A stretch of DNA of 26,266 bases from CAYSXY01 sp964435165 (GTDB lineage: Bacteria; Pseudomonadota; Alphaproteobacteria; Rickettsiales; RI-342), in assembly GCA_964435165.1 (NCBI GenBank), contig CAYSXY010000027.1, positions 1 through 26,266 on the forward strand, written 5' to 3'. The notes under the pieces are model-generated. The model searched no databases and was not told the DNA's origin. It worked only from the letters and a program-made list of their open reading frames with translations. This document shows, piece by piece, positions 7,700 through 15,051 of this stretch (its first letter is position 1; each line of letters starts with the position of its first letter). The position numbers were made by a program, and so were the translations under genes.

Positions 7700-8875
7700 A
7701 TGATGTCGCAAGAACAAGAAAAAGACAATCACATGCAGATGATGACAGCAGAGATAGAGAAGCGCCAAAGCCTGCCAACGGTTGACGTAATACCGTCCTC
7801 TGACAGGCGGTCGTTGATAGGCCTCTCGCGCGACGAATTGGCGCAAACAGTCAAAGAATTGGGCGAGCCAGCATTCCGCGCCAAGCAACTCTGGCATTGG
7901 ATCTATTGGCAGGGCGAGACGGATTTTGCTCGCATGACAACATTGGCCAGGGCGCTGCGCGAAAAACTGGCTGAACAATTTACGCTGGAGCGGCCATCAA
8001 CCGCCCGCCATCAAAAATCAGTCGACGGCACCCAAAAATGGCTGCTGGATTTTCACGATCATAACAAAGCCGAGATGGTCTACATCCCGGATGAAGATCG
8101 TGGCTCACTCTGTGTCTCCTCGCAGGTTGGCTGCACGCTCACCTGTTCGTTCTGCCATACCGGCACCCAAAAGCTGGTGCGTAATCTGACATCGGAAGAG
8201 ATTGTGCTGCAATTCATGGCTGCGCGTGACAGCTTAGGTGAATGGCCGACGCCGTCAAGTGATCGGCTGCTGTCCAACATCGTCATGATGGGCATGGGCG
8301 AGCCGCTCTTCAACTATGATAATGTGCGTAAAGCCCTGACGATCATCATGGATCAGGAGGGTATTTCACTCTCCAAGCGCCGCATTACCCTCTCTACCTC
8401 CGGCGTGGTGCCTAAAATTCGCCAATGTGGCGAAGAGTTAGGCGTGAATCTTGCCATTTCACTCCACGCTGTGCGCGATGAACTGCGCGATGAATTGGTG
8501 CCGCTGAATAAGAAATATCCCATTGCCGAATTGCTGCAGGCTTGCCGCGAATATCCCGCCAGTAACAATGCCCGTCGCATTACCTTTGAATATGTGATGC
8601 TCAAAGGCATCAATGACAGCGATGCCGACGCCCGCGAACTGGTGCGGATTATCAAAGATATCCCGGCCAAAGTGAACCTCATTCCCTTCAACCCATGGCC
8701 CGGCAGTGCTTATGAATGTTCCAGCAACAACCGCATCCGCACCTTCGCTCAGATTGTTAACGATGCCGGCTATTCCTCGCCCGTACGCACCCCGCGCGGA
8801 CAGGACATTCTCGCCGCCTGCGGCCAGCTCAAAAGCGACAGCGAGCGTAAGGCACGGGAGAAGGTGCAGTTTTAA
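7700..8875 (+). CDS. rlmN: Dual-specificity 23S rRNA/tRNA adenine-C2 methyltransferase RlmN (radical SAM)
   Basis: Methylates C2 of A2503 in 23S rRNA and of A37 in some tRNAs, using two SAM molecules and a 4Fe-4S cluster. The radical SAM motif is CTLTCSFC (C145, C149, C152). C138 in SLCVSSQVGC and C374 in ILAACGQL correspond to the two mechanistic cysteines of E. coli RlmN (C118 and C355). MGMGEPLFN and the LVPLNKKYP and PFNPWPGS blocks are typical. At 391 residues it is of usual length with an N-terminal tail of about 38. The start is uncertain: the ATG at 7700 lies about 7 bases after a TATAAC -10-like hexamer (7688-7693), which would make the mRNA leaderless; in-frame ATGs at 7733, 7739 and 7742 are alternatives. 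It converges on znuB with 2 bp between stops. Confidence 0.97.
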   Translation: MMSQEQEKDNHMQMMTAEIEKRQSLPTVDVIPSSDRRSLIGLSRDELAQTVKELGEPAFRAKQLWHWIYWQGETDFARMTTLARALREKLAEQFTLERPSTARHQKSVDGTQKWLLDFHDHNKAEMVYIPDEDRGSLCVSSQVGCTLTCSFCHTGTQKLVRNLTSEEIVLQFMAARDSLGEWPTPSSDRLLSNIVMMGMGEPLFNYDNVRKALTIIMDQEGISLSKRRITLSTSGVVPKIRQCGEELGVNLAISLHAVRDELRDELVPLNKKYPIAELLQACREYPASNNARRITFEYVMLKGINDSDADARELVRIIKDIPAKVNLIPFNPWPGSAYECSSNNRIRTFAQIVNDAGYSSPVRTPRGQDILAACGQLKSDSERKAREKVQF

Positions 8876-8877
8876 GC

Positions 8878-9678
8878 TTACGATGCTCGCCGCAACTGTG
8901 CCAGCGGCATCACCAGCCCAAACATCAGCGCTAGCGCTGTCACCATGGCAGGGCCGGTGGGTACATCCCAATGCCAGGATGCATAGAGTCCGCCTAGCAC
9001 GCCAATCCACCCGGCCAGCACCGCTAGTGCAGCCATCTGTTCCGGCGAGCGACTGAATGGGCGCGCAATGGCTGCGGGCAGAATCAGCAAGGCAGTGACC
9101 AGCAATGCCCCAACCAACTGCATAGAAAGGGCGATAATGACCGCCAGCATCAGAGTGAAAAGAAGTTTACTGCGTTCAACCGGTATTCCTTCCGCGGCCG
9201 CCAGATCCGGGTGCAGGCTTGAGAGCAACAATGCCTGCCAGCGAGAGAGAAGCATGCCGAGGGCAGGCAGGCCAATCAACACCAGCATGCCAACATCCTG
9301 CCAATTAACGGCAAGAATATCACCAAATAGCAGGCGCATCAATTGTATCTGACCGGGAGCGAGCAGGCTGATGGCGACAATCCCAATTGCCAACGCACTA
9401 TGCGCCAGTACCCCAAGCAGGCTGTCGGTTGGCAGCATCGGGTTGCGCTGATTTTGCAAGACCACCAACAGCAGCCCAATGCTCAGACATACTAATATCA
9501 ACCCCGCCAGCGGCGGCAATTGCAGGCTTGCCCCCAGCGCAACCCCCAGCAAGGCGCTATGCGCCAGCGTATCACCCAGATAGGCCATGCGATTCCACAC
9601 CACCACGCAGCCAAATGGCGCAGCGATGAGAACGAGCAAGGAAGCTGCGAGGATGGCTGGAAGCAATAATTCAACCAT
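8878..9678 (-). CDS. znuB: Zinc ABC transporter permease ZnuB
   Basis: Membrane permease of a cluster-9 (ABC-3 family) metal importer, moving Zn2+ delivered by a periplasmic binding protein into the cytosol. The 266 residues contain the expected 7-8 hydrophobic segments and the family block GCVVVWNRMAYLGDTLAHSALLGVALG near the N terminus; later blocks are LLFTLMLAVIIALSMQLVGALLVTALLILPAAIA and PTGPAMV. The start is placed at the ATG at 9678, which overlaps the znuC stop by 8 bases (ATGGTTGA) and puts the first membrane helix in the normal position. Longer starts upstream would read through the His-rich coding end of znuC. Specificity for zinc rather than manganese is inferred from the neighbour's His-rich tail. 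No periplasmic ZnuA gene is in this window. Confidence 0.93.
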   Translation of the reverse strand: MVELLLPAILAASLLVLIAAPFGCVVVWNRMAYLGDTLAHSALLGVALGASLQLPPLAGLILVCLSIGLLLVVLQNQRNPMLPTDSLLGVLAHSALAIGIVAISLLAPGQIQLMRLLFGDILAVNWQDVGMLVLIGLPALGMLLSRWQALLLSSLHPDLAAAEGIPVERSKLLFTLMLAVIIALSMQLVGALLVTALLILPAAIARPFSRSPEQMAALAVLAGWIGVLGGLYASWHWDVPTGPAMVTALALMFGLVMPLAQLRRAS

Positions 9679-10417
9679 GATCATGCTCACACTCATGCTT
9701 GCCCCAGCCATGTTGATGGTCGTGATGGTGCGTATAAGGGGCGATAGCTTCGGCGGCATGTTTGCCAAATAAAGCAATATAGGCCGGGTCTTGCTGGATA
9801 TTTTCAGGCGTGCCGGCGCAGCAAATATGGCGATTGATACAATAGACCTGACTACTGGCCGCCATCACCAGATGCAATTCGTGCGACACCAATAAGATAC
9901 TGCACTCCAGCCGATCACGCACATGTTGCAAATGCTGATAGAGCTTCGCCTGTCCGTCGATATCGACGCCCTGATCCGGCTCATCCAGCACCAGCACATC
10001 AGGTTGTTGCAACACGGCCCGTGCCAGTAATACGCGCTGCAATTCACCTCCTGAGAGTGACTGCAACGGTTGATGCTCCAGATGAGCTGCTTCGACCTCT
10101 GACAATGCCTGACGGATGGTATCTGGCGATGAATGCAGGGGCAAGCGGAGGAAGCGGTGTACAGTCATCGGTAATGCAGGATCGACAGGAAAGCGCTGCG
10201 GCACATAACCGATCCGCAATCCGTCGCGATGTGTCACCTGTCCGCTATCCGGTGTGAGTAACCCCAGCAACACGCGTAGCAAGCTGGTTTTCCCCGCGCC
10301 GTTCGGGCCGATGATTGTCACAATGTCGCCTGCGTTAAGGGTCAGGCTGATATCCTCTAGGATCAAACGGCCCTGTCGGGATAAATGAAGGTGTTCGGCG
10401 TGGATGAGTGGTTCCAT
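9671..10417 (-). CDS. znuC: Zinc ABC transporter ATP-binding protein ZnuC with His-rich C-terminal tail
   Basis: Cytosolic ATPase that powers ZnuB. In the 248-residue form, the Walker A motif GPNGAGKT is at residues 37-44, the Q-loop is YVPQRF, the signature LSGGE is at 121-125, Walker B VLVLDEP is at 141-147, and the switch His is in LLVSHELH. The last 19 residues hold eight His, one Cys and several acidic residues (HHHDHQHGWGKHECEHDHG), a tail that can bind zinc and is known in some ZnuC proteins; it may sense or buffer the metal. The start is put at the ATG at 10417, giving MEPLIHAEHLHL; an in-frame TTG at 10441 is less likely. The gene diverges from the DUF3617-like gene. A Zur operator is expected here by family knowledge, but I cannot show a convincing one. 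Confidence 0.94.
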   Translation of the reverse strand: MEPLIHAEHLHLSRQGRLILEDISLTLNAGDIVTIIGPNGAGKTSLLRVLLGLLTPDSGQVTHRDGLRIGYVPQRFPVDPALPMTVHRFLRLPLHSSPDTIRQALSEVEAAHLEHQPLQSLSGGELQRVLLARAVLQQPDVLVLDEPDQGVDIDGQAKLYQHLQHVRDRLECSILLVSHELHLVMAASSQVYCINRHICCAGTPENIQQDPAYIALFGKHAAEAIAPYTHHHDHQHGWGKHECEHDHG

Positions 10418-10452
10418 CAGATTTAGAGCAATAAGGCACAATGTGTTGCGTC

Positions 10453-10481
10453 ATGACAAATACTCTATCGCACGTTATAAT
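10453..10481 (+). promoter_or_regulatory. Sigma-70-type promoter of the DUF3617-like gene
   Basis: ATGACA (10453-10458) is one mismatch from the -35 consensus. A 17-bp spacer leads to a perfect TATAAT (10476-10481), predicting transcription start near 10488. This lies downstream of the first in-frame ATG (10441) and therefore argues for a later translation start. The -35 sits in the 8-bp palindrome GTCATGAC. Confidence 0.65.
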
Positions 10482-10509
10482 GAGAATCCACGACATAAAG
10501 GGGGATGCT

Positions 10510-10995
10510 TTGTTTCGCATTATACTGTCAGCGCTACCATTGATGACTGCTTGCATTACGTCGGCGCAGGCCGGGGAGTGGATTTTTCAGCGGCAGACGA
10601 TTCATCCCACAGCAGCATCAGGTGTCGGCCAGCCGATGACTCGTGATCGTAAAAATTGTCTGACCGATGAAGAAATGCAGCGCGTGCGCGCCGAGCCGGT
10701 GCAGGCCTACATCACCATGGTGCGCGAAGGTATTGAATCCGGCACCTCGCAATTAGCCGAAGACTGCGCCGTTGAGCGGAGCAATGTGGGTGAGGAAAAA
10801 GGCGATATTTTATTGGGTTGCACAGGGCCGGAAGGCCAGCGTATGGAAATTGCTTTCACCTCGCAAATCGCGCCGGGCGGTGGTATGACGACGATGAAAA
10901 TTACCAGTATGGATCGCAACATGGTGCTTATGAATAGTTCAACGGAATATATTCTGACGGGTCGTCCATGCGATCCAGCCGTGGATGGACAGTAG
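10510..10995 (+). CDS. DUF3617-like exported protein, TTG start
   Basis: About 161 residues. The start is set at TTG 10510 because the promoter's predicted transcription start is near 10488, AAGGGGG (10498-10504) lies at normal Shine-Dalgarno distance, and this start gives a clean signal peptide (MFRIILSALPLMTACITSAQA, then GEWIF). ATGs at 10441 and 10480 fall within or before the promoter. A cysteine in LMTAC could be a weak lipobox, so lipoprotein processing is an alternative to signal peptidase I cleavage. The mature part has PMTRDRKNCLTDEEM, four cysteines (NCL, DCA, GCT, PCD) and a C-terminal GRPCDP, in line with DUF3617 periplasmic proteins, which have no assigned function. It lies divergently from znuC and 90 bp ahead of purB. 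Confidence 0.75.
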   Translation: MFRIILSALPLMTACITSAQAGEWIFQRQTIHPTAASGVGQPMTRDRKNCLTDEEMQRVRAEPVQAYITMVREGIESGTSQLAEDCAVERSNVGEEKGDILLGCTGPEGQRMEIAFTSQIAPGGGMTTMKITSMDRNMVLMNSSTEYILTGRPCDPAVDGQ

Positions 10996-11021
10996 CGCTA
11001 TCGAACAGATGCGTGGAAGGC

Positions 11022-11049
11022 TGGCATTTCCGACCGCAGATGCTATAAG
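11022..11049 (+). promoter_or_regulatory. Possible purB promoter with extended -10
   Basis: TGCTATAAG supplies an extended -10 (TATAAG, 11044-11049). A weak -35-like TGGCAT (11022-11027) lies 16 bp upstream. The predicted transcript would start about 30 bases ahead of the purB ATG. The -35 match is poor, so this is tentative. Confidence 0.35.
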
Positions 11050-11085
11050 CAGCGCCATATGCACAGAGAAAAATAGGGTGACACC

Positions 11086-12399
11086 ATGATTCCTCGCTAT
11101 TCGCGCCCGGAGATGACCGCCATCTGGGAGCCGGAGAATAAATTCCGTATCTGGTTTGAAATTGAAGCCCATGCCTGCGATGCCCAGGCTAAGCTGGGGG
11201 TGATTCCGAAAGATGCAGCCAAAGCCGTGTGGCAACGCGGAGCCTTTGAGGTGGAGCGTATTGATGCGATCGAGCGCGAAACCAAGCATGATGTCATCGC
11301 CTTTTTGACTAACCTGGCGGAACATGTCGGGCCGGAAGCGCGCTTTGTCCATCAGGGCATGACCAGTTCTGACGTATTGGACACCTGTCTTGCCGTACAA
11401 TTAAAGCAGGCGGCCGATCTGCTGCTGGAGGGAATAGACAGCTTGCTGGCGGTACTCAAAGAGCGCGCTTTTGAGACTAAAGACATGGTCGCAGTGGGGC
11501 GTAGCCATGGCATCCACGCCGAGCCTGTGACGATGGGTCTCAAATTCGCCCGCTTTTATGCCGAAATGCAGCGTGGTCGCCAGCGCCTTTCTGCGGCGCG
11601 CGCCGAAATCGCCACCTGCGCGATTTCCGGTGCTGTTGGCACATTCGCAAATATTGACCCCGCGGTGGAGCAGCATGTCGCCAAGAAGATGGGGCTCACG
11701 CCGGAACCCGTCTCCACTCAGATTATCCCGCGCGACCGACATGCGATGTTCTTTGCGACGCTCGGTGTCATTGCCTCATCGATTGAGAATATCGCGATTG
11801 AAGTCCGCCACTTGCAGCGTACCGAAGTGCTGGAAGCAGAGGAATTCTTCTCTAAAGGCCAGAAAGGCAGTTCTGCCATGCCGCATAAGCGCAACCCGGT
11901 GCTTAGTGAAAATCTGACAGGCCTGGCGCGGCTGGTGCGTGGTTATGTCACGCCTGCATTGGAAAATGTCGCCTTGTGGCATGAGCGCGACATCTCCCAT
12001 TCTTCTGTCGAACGGATGATTGGCCCGGACGCCACGGTAGTGCTGGACTTTGCGCTGCACCGTTTAATCGGTTTGGTGAAGAACCTTGTCGTCTATCCTG
12101 AGAGGATGCAGGCGAATATGGATCGGCTGGGTGGGCTCATTTTCTCACAGCGCGTGCTGTTGACCCTGACGCAAAAGGGTGTCAGCCGAGAAGATGCCTA
12201 TCGCCTGGTTCAACGCAATGCCATGCAGGTGTGGGAGGACTTCCACCATGAGCGTAAGGGCGATGATTTTCTATCTCGCTTGAAGCGGGATAGCGAGGTG
12301 CTGCAGGCACTGCCTGAAAAGGAACTCGAAGCGCTGTTTGATTTAAGCTATCATACCAGGCATGTTGATACGATATTCACTCGGGTGTTTGGCCAATAA
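11086..12399 (+). CDS. purB: Adenylosuccinate lyase (PurB)
   Basis: Acts twice in purine synthesis, cleaving SAICAR to AICAR plus fumarate and adenylosuccinate to AMP plus fumarate. The 437-residue protein belongs to the aspartase/fumarase superfamily. The signature GSSAMPHKRNP is at residues 261-271 and contains the mobile catalytic-loop Ser. TSSDVLDT (93-100) and SHGIHAEP (140-147, with the conserved His141) are the other two active-site regions. The N terminus MIPRYSRPEMTAIWEPENKFRIW is typical of the shorter, bacterial type-2-like PurB. AGGG lies eight bases ahead of the ATG. sodC follows 18 bp downstream on the same strand and may share the transcript. Confidence 0.97.
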   Translation: MIPRYSRPEMTAIWEPENKFRIWFEIEAHACDAQAKLGVIPKDAAKAVWQRGAFEVERIDAIERETKHDVIAFLTNLAEHVGPEARFVHQGMTSSDVLDTCLAVQLKQAADLLLEGIDSLLAVLKERAFETKDMVAVGRSHGIHAEPVTMGLKFARFYAEMQRGRQRLSAARAEIATCAISGAVGTFANIDPAVEQHVAKKMGLTPEPVSTQIIPRDRHAMFFATLGVIASSIENIAIEVRHLQRTEVLEAEEFFSKGQKGSSAMPHKRNPVLSENLTGLARLVRGYVTPALENVALWHERDISHSSVERMIGPDATVVLDFALHRLIGLVKNLVVYPERMQANMDRLGGLIFSQRVLLTLTQKGVSREDAYRLVQRNAMQVWEDFHHERKGDDFLSRLKRDSEVLQALPEKELEALFDLSYHTRHVDTIFTRVFGQ

Positions 12400-12417
12400 G
12401 TAAGGGGAGAGGGTACG

Positions 12418-12939
12418 ATGTTGAAATTCTGGACAATGGCGATAACTGCACTACTGGCAACATACCAGCCAGTCTACGCGTCTGAACAGGCCCATGCCGA
12501 TATCATTGATAGCAAAGGGCGCTCGCTTGGCCATGCTGAGCTTAAACAAACGCCCAACGGCGTCCTGATCACACTTGAATTGACGATTCCGGGCAAGCAG
12601 GAGCGTGCCTTTCACATTCATGAGGTTGGAGTGTGTGATGCCCCGGATTTTGCCTCGGCGGGTGGTCATTTCAACCCGCGTGGCCTTGCCCACGGTCTAA
12701 AATCAGGTCATGGCCACCATGCAGGCGATATGCCCAATTTGTTTTTTCCGGAGTCTGGCGAGTTGAAGCAACAGATTTTCAACAGCCAGGTCTCGCTGAT
12801 CGCGGGGGAGGATGGCTACCTGCTGGATGAGGACGGGTCGTCCTTTATTATCCATGCAGGGCCGGATGACTACGCCACTGACCCATCCGGCGAGGCGGGT
12901 GGGCGTATTGCCTGCGGTGTTATCACAGCCACGAAGTAA
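12418..12939 (+). CDS. sodC: Periplasmic Cu/Zn superoxide dismutase (SodC)
   Basis: Converts superoxide to H2O2 and O2 outside the cytosol. A signal peptide (MLKFWTMAITALLATYQPVYA) precedes a complete Cu/Zn-SOD domain. Copper ligands are H66 and H68 (FHIHEVGVC), bridging H84 (GGHFNP) and H146 (FIIHAGPDD). Zinc ligands are H84, H92, H101 and D104, with the standard spacing of 8, 9 and 3. C73 and C166 would form the structural disulfide, and R163 in GGRIACG is the substrate-guiding Arg. All catalytic residues are present, so it should be active. AGGGGAGAGGG precedes the ATG. It lies 18 bp after purB and is convergent with the Fur-controlled small operon. Confidence 0.95.
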   Translation: MLKFWTMAITALLATYQPVYASEQAHADIIDSKGRSLGHAELKQTPNGVLITLELTIPGKQERAFHIHEVGVCDAPDFASAGGHFNPRGLAHGLKSGHGHHAGDMPNLFFPESGELKQQIFNSQVSLIAGEDGYLLDEDGSSFIIHAGPDDYATDPSGEAGGRIACGVITATK

Positions 12940-12959
12940 GTGGTATGTAACACGACAAT

Positions 12960-13289
12960 CTAGTGGATGGTGCGAGATAACGCACCATGAGTATTCAACA
13001 CCATCCCATATTGCTGGCGCAGGAGATGACATACATCTTCCGGGGGCCATAACCCTTCACCCATACAGACCAGCCGGGCATGGGGCGCGACATCAATCCA
13101 GTCTGCCTCATCATGCCGTAGCTTTTCCAGTCTCTCGCTTGAAAGCCAGACCAGCGCATGTGATGGTGGGGATGATTGGCGAGTAAGCTGAACAAATAAC
13201 AGGCAATAGCGTGACGGTCTGGTCATGGAAGGCAAGCTCTGCCGTGCAATAAATAAGGCCGGTGTTTTGTCGCGATGTGTGAAGACCAT
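12960..13289 (-). CDS. Small hypothetical protein, second gene of the Fur-box operon
   Basis: A 109-residue protein of unknown function. Its ATG overlaps the stop of the preceding 57-codon gene (TAATG), which implies translational coupling and supports both reading frames being real. The sequence alternates strand- and helix-like parts (YCLLFVQLTRQ, HALVWLSSERLEKLRHDEADWIDV, ARLVCMGEGLWPPEDVCHLLRQQYG). There is no signal peptide or membrane helix; two cysteines lie in VCMGEGLWPPEDVC. By position it should be made under iron limitation together with its partner. The last codons form an 8-bp hairpin with the bases around 12967-12988. I find no family resemblance that I trust. Confidence 0.6.
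   Translation of the reverse strand: MVFTHRDKTPALFIARQSLPSMTRPSRYCLLFVQLTRQSSPPSHALVWLSSERLEKLRHDEADWIDVAPHARLVCMGEGLWPPEDVCHLLRQQYGMVLNTHGALSRTIH
12967..12988. terminator. Perfect 8-bp hairpin between convergent sodC and the small operon
   Basis: ATGGTGCG (12967-12974) and CGCACCAT (12981-12988) form a perfect stem around a six-base loop, 28 bases after the sodC stop. It lies within the last codons of the opposing gene. Neither side has a T-run, so it would be an RNA stabiliser or weak terminator rather than a classic intrinsic one. Confidence 0.3.
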
Positions 13290-13462
13290 TAGCTGAGATT
13301 CCCCATCAGACCTTTGAGGTAATCTTCGAGGCCGAGCGGCTCTTCGAGATAGAGCATGGGCGTGTCATTGGTACGGCCCGGTTGATTACTTCCGGATTGA
13401 GACTGTTGAGCAGATGAATAATGAGTGGGGTTGTTGTGAGAAGAAATGGAGGAAGCAGTCAT
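13289..13462 (-). CDS. 57-residue hypothetical peptide directly behind a Fur box
   Basis: A small protein I do not recognise. It starts at the ATG at 13462, preceded by TGAGG six bases upstream; the longer in-frame version would start inside the Fur box and is not credible. The N-terminal two thirds is Ser/Asn/Gln/Thr-rich and probably disordered (SSAQQSQSGSNQPGRTND), and the C terminus is a short amphipathic helix-like block (PMLYLEEPLGLEDYLKGLMGNLS). No cysteine, signal peptide or membrane segment is present. The next gene overlaps the stop. A disordered leader with a conserved-looking C-terminal block could be a peptide precursor, an adaptor or an anti-regulator; the sequence does not decide between these. 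Iron-dependent repression is the well-supported part. Confidence 0.6.
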   Translation of the reverse strand: MTASSISSHNNPTHYSSAQQSQSGSNQPGRTNDTPMLYLEEPLGLEDYLKGLMGNLS

Positions 13463-13480
13463 ATAAAACCTCATGCATTC

Positions 13481-13499
13481 AATAATGATAATCATTATC
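13481..13499 (-). promoter_or_regulatory. Fur box upstream of the two small genes
   Basis: The + strand reads AATAATGATAATCATTATC, 18 of 19 bases identical to the classical Fur consensus GATAATGATAATCATTATC; only the first base differs. Its near edge lies 18 bases upstream of the 57-residue gene's ATG, so bound Fur should block the promoter or early transcript. The only gene in position to be controlled is the minus-strand pair. Confidence 0.85.
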
Positions 13500-13586
13500 A
13501 ATATCAACGAGGGCGAATAATACAAGCATTTTCTTTTTGTTGATTATCGGAGCTTCACTTCGCTAGGCGTCGCTTCTGCGAAGCAA

Positions 13587-15044
13587 TTAAGAAGAGTGCG
13601 GCGTGCTCTGCAAATGGCCTTCTATCTGCTGTTCTGATGCTGCATTCTCTAGAAACATTACTTCATGGCCGGAAAACTGCTCAACCGGGCGGAAACCAAC
13701 TTTTTGATACAGCGCCAGGGCGCGCGGGTGGTCGTTGGTATTGGTGCTAACCCAGAGATGATCCGGCAGTCGCTGCCAGGCAATGCCAAGCGCTGCTCTG
13801 AGCAGATAATGCCCCAGCCCCTGGCCGATATGCGAGGGCATCACCCCAAGATAACTCAATTTGGCGTGCGGCATGACGGTAAAGTCAAGTTCAGCCATAC
13901 CTACAGGAGAGCCTGCGATATAAAGCACATAGATCGCACAGCGATCATCTTCGATGATCTCACTCAGTGATGCATCATCCAGAAGCAAACGATCTGTCCA
14001 ATGCCAGAGCCGTCCAATGGTATAATAAAGATAACGATAAAACCCGACATCCGGACGTTCGGCGCGGATCAGACTCAACTGTGGGTGAGGAGTCGTCGGC
14101 ATGGGGTGGGCTGGCGGGTCATCCATGCGCAGGACGGTAAAGGTGACATCACCTGTCGCTAAAGGTGGCAGGGTGAGGCCGCAGATGGAGGAGAGGTGAT
14201 GGACCACGGGCGTGTCGCGCGATACCTCCCCCCATTCAGCCCAGGAGCCGTCATAGACCTGCCATTGCTTGTGGCCGAGCAGATCGAGTGCCAGCGCCAC
14301 AATGCAGGCGGTGACACCCGACCCGCAACTGGTGATAATCGGCTCTTCAAGGTTGATGCCTGCGTCTTCCACCAGTTGTTGCAGCGCATCGACTGATTTC
14401 ATCCGCCCATCCTGCATAATCAATAATTGATAATGCAGGTTGGTACTGCCCGGCATATGACCTGAACGCAGATCGGCGCGAGGCTCCATTTCCTGCCCGG
14501 CAAAGCGCGACGGTGAACGGGCATCTACGACTTGGTTTGGTCGTTTAGCAAGCAATGTTTGCACATGGCGGCATGTCGCCCGGTGGCCTGGTCTACCAGG
14601 CGTTGTGTAGTCAATGGCTGGGCGTTTTGGCCGTCCTTTCTCCAGCGCATATCCGGCCGCTTTCCAGGCGGGGAGGCCGCCATCGAGCACCGCGACATCT
14701 TGATGGCCATAGGCTCTCAACATCCACCACAGGCGCGGCGCACTGAAAATGCCAACACTGTCATAGACGACAAGTTTCGTCGTTGGCGTAATGCCAAGGC
14801 CCCCCAACGCATCAGCAAATGCTTTGGCTGAGGGCAGCATATGCGGCAATGGGCTGCGTTGATTGGCCAATGCATCAATGTCGATAAAGACGGCGCCGGG
14901 GAGATGCTCAATGATATATTCGCCAACGCCGTTACGACCACTGCTTGGCATATGCCAACTGGCATCAATAAATAAGATTTCGCCTTGTTTGTGCTGAGCG
15001 TGGGCATCATCTGCACTTATCAGGCTGGGAAAGTCAGAGGCCAT
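13587..15044 (-). CDS. 3-mercaptopyruvate/thiosulfate sulfurtransferase fused to a GNAT acetyltransferase
   Basis: A 485-residue fusion. Residues about 6-135 are an inactive-type N-terminal rhodanese domain (LVVYDSVGIFSAPRLWWMLRAYGH, Asp95 where a catalytic Cys would otherwise be). Residues about 150-290 are the active rhodanese domain with the loop SCGSGVTAC, nucleophile Cys240; CG-S/T-GVTA loops are typical of mercaptopyruvate sulfurtransferases. Residues about 300-460 form a GNAT domain, with acetyl-CoA motif SYLGVMPSHIGQGLGHYLL (397-415) and NDHPRALALYQKVGFRPV (437-454). The reading frame is continuous, with no sign of a frameshift between parts. The ATG at 15044 is chosen because it lies seven bases after the upstream stop and follows GAGAGTGG; an upstream ATG (15116) would overlap the dioxygenase gene. 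Single-domain relatives are cytosolic. The acetyl acceptor is unknown. Confidence 0.9.
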   Translation of the reverse strand: MASDFPSLISADDAHAQHKQGEILFIDASWHMPSSGRNGVGEYIIEHLPGAVFIDIDALANQRSPLPHMLPSAKAFADALGGLGITPTTKLVVYDSVGIFSAPRLWWMLRAYGHQDVAVLDGGLPAWKAAGYALEKGRPKRPAIDYTTPGRPGHRATCRHVQTLLAKRPNQVVDARSPSRFAGQEMEPRADLRSGHMPGSTNLHYQLLIMQDGRMKSVDALQQLVEDAGINLEEPIITSCGSGVTACIVALALDLLGHKQWQVYDGSWAEWGEVSRDTPVVHHLSSICGLTLPPLATGDVTFTVLRMDDPPAHPMPTTPHPQLSLIRAERPDVGFYRYLYYTIGRLWHWTDRLLLDDASLSEIIEDDRCAIYVLYIAGSPVGMAELDFTVMPHAKLSYLGVMPSHIGQGLGHYLLRAALGIAWQRLPDHLWVSTNTNDHPRALALYQKVGFRPVEQFSGHEVMFLENAASEQQIEGHLQSTPHSS

Positions 15045-15051
15045 ACCACTC

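Noticed and set aside
10474..10487. Possible Zur box (GTTATAATGAGAAT)
   Set aside because: Only one half resembles Zur sites, and it coincides with the TATAAT of the promoter, so the match is not convincing.
12812..13186. Plus-strand frame of 124 codons overlapping the sodC end and the Fur operon
   Set aside because: It runs out of frame through the conserved end of sodC and opposes the coupled small genes; no ribosome-binding site or family resemblance.
13558..13584. Intrinsic terminator after the sulfurtransferase-GNAT gene
   Set aside because: Short stems (GCTTC/GAAGC, CTTCGC/GCGAAG) exist, but no U-run follows on the minus strand.
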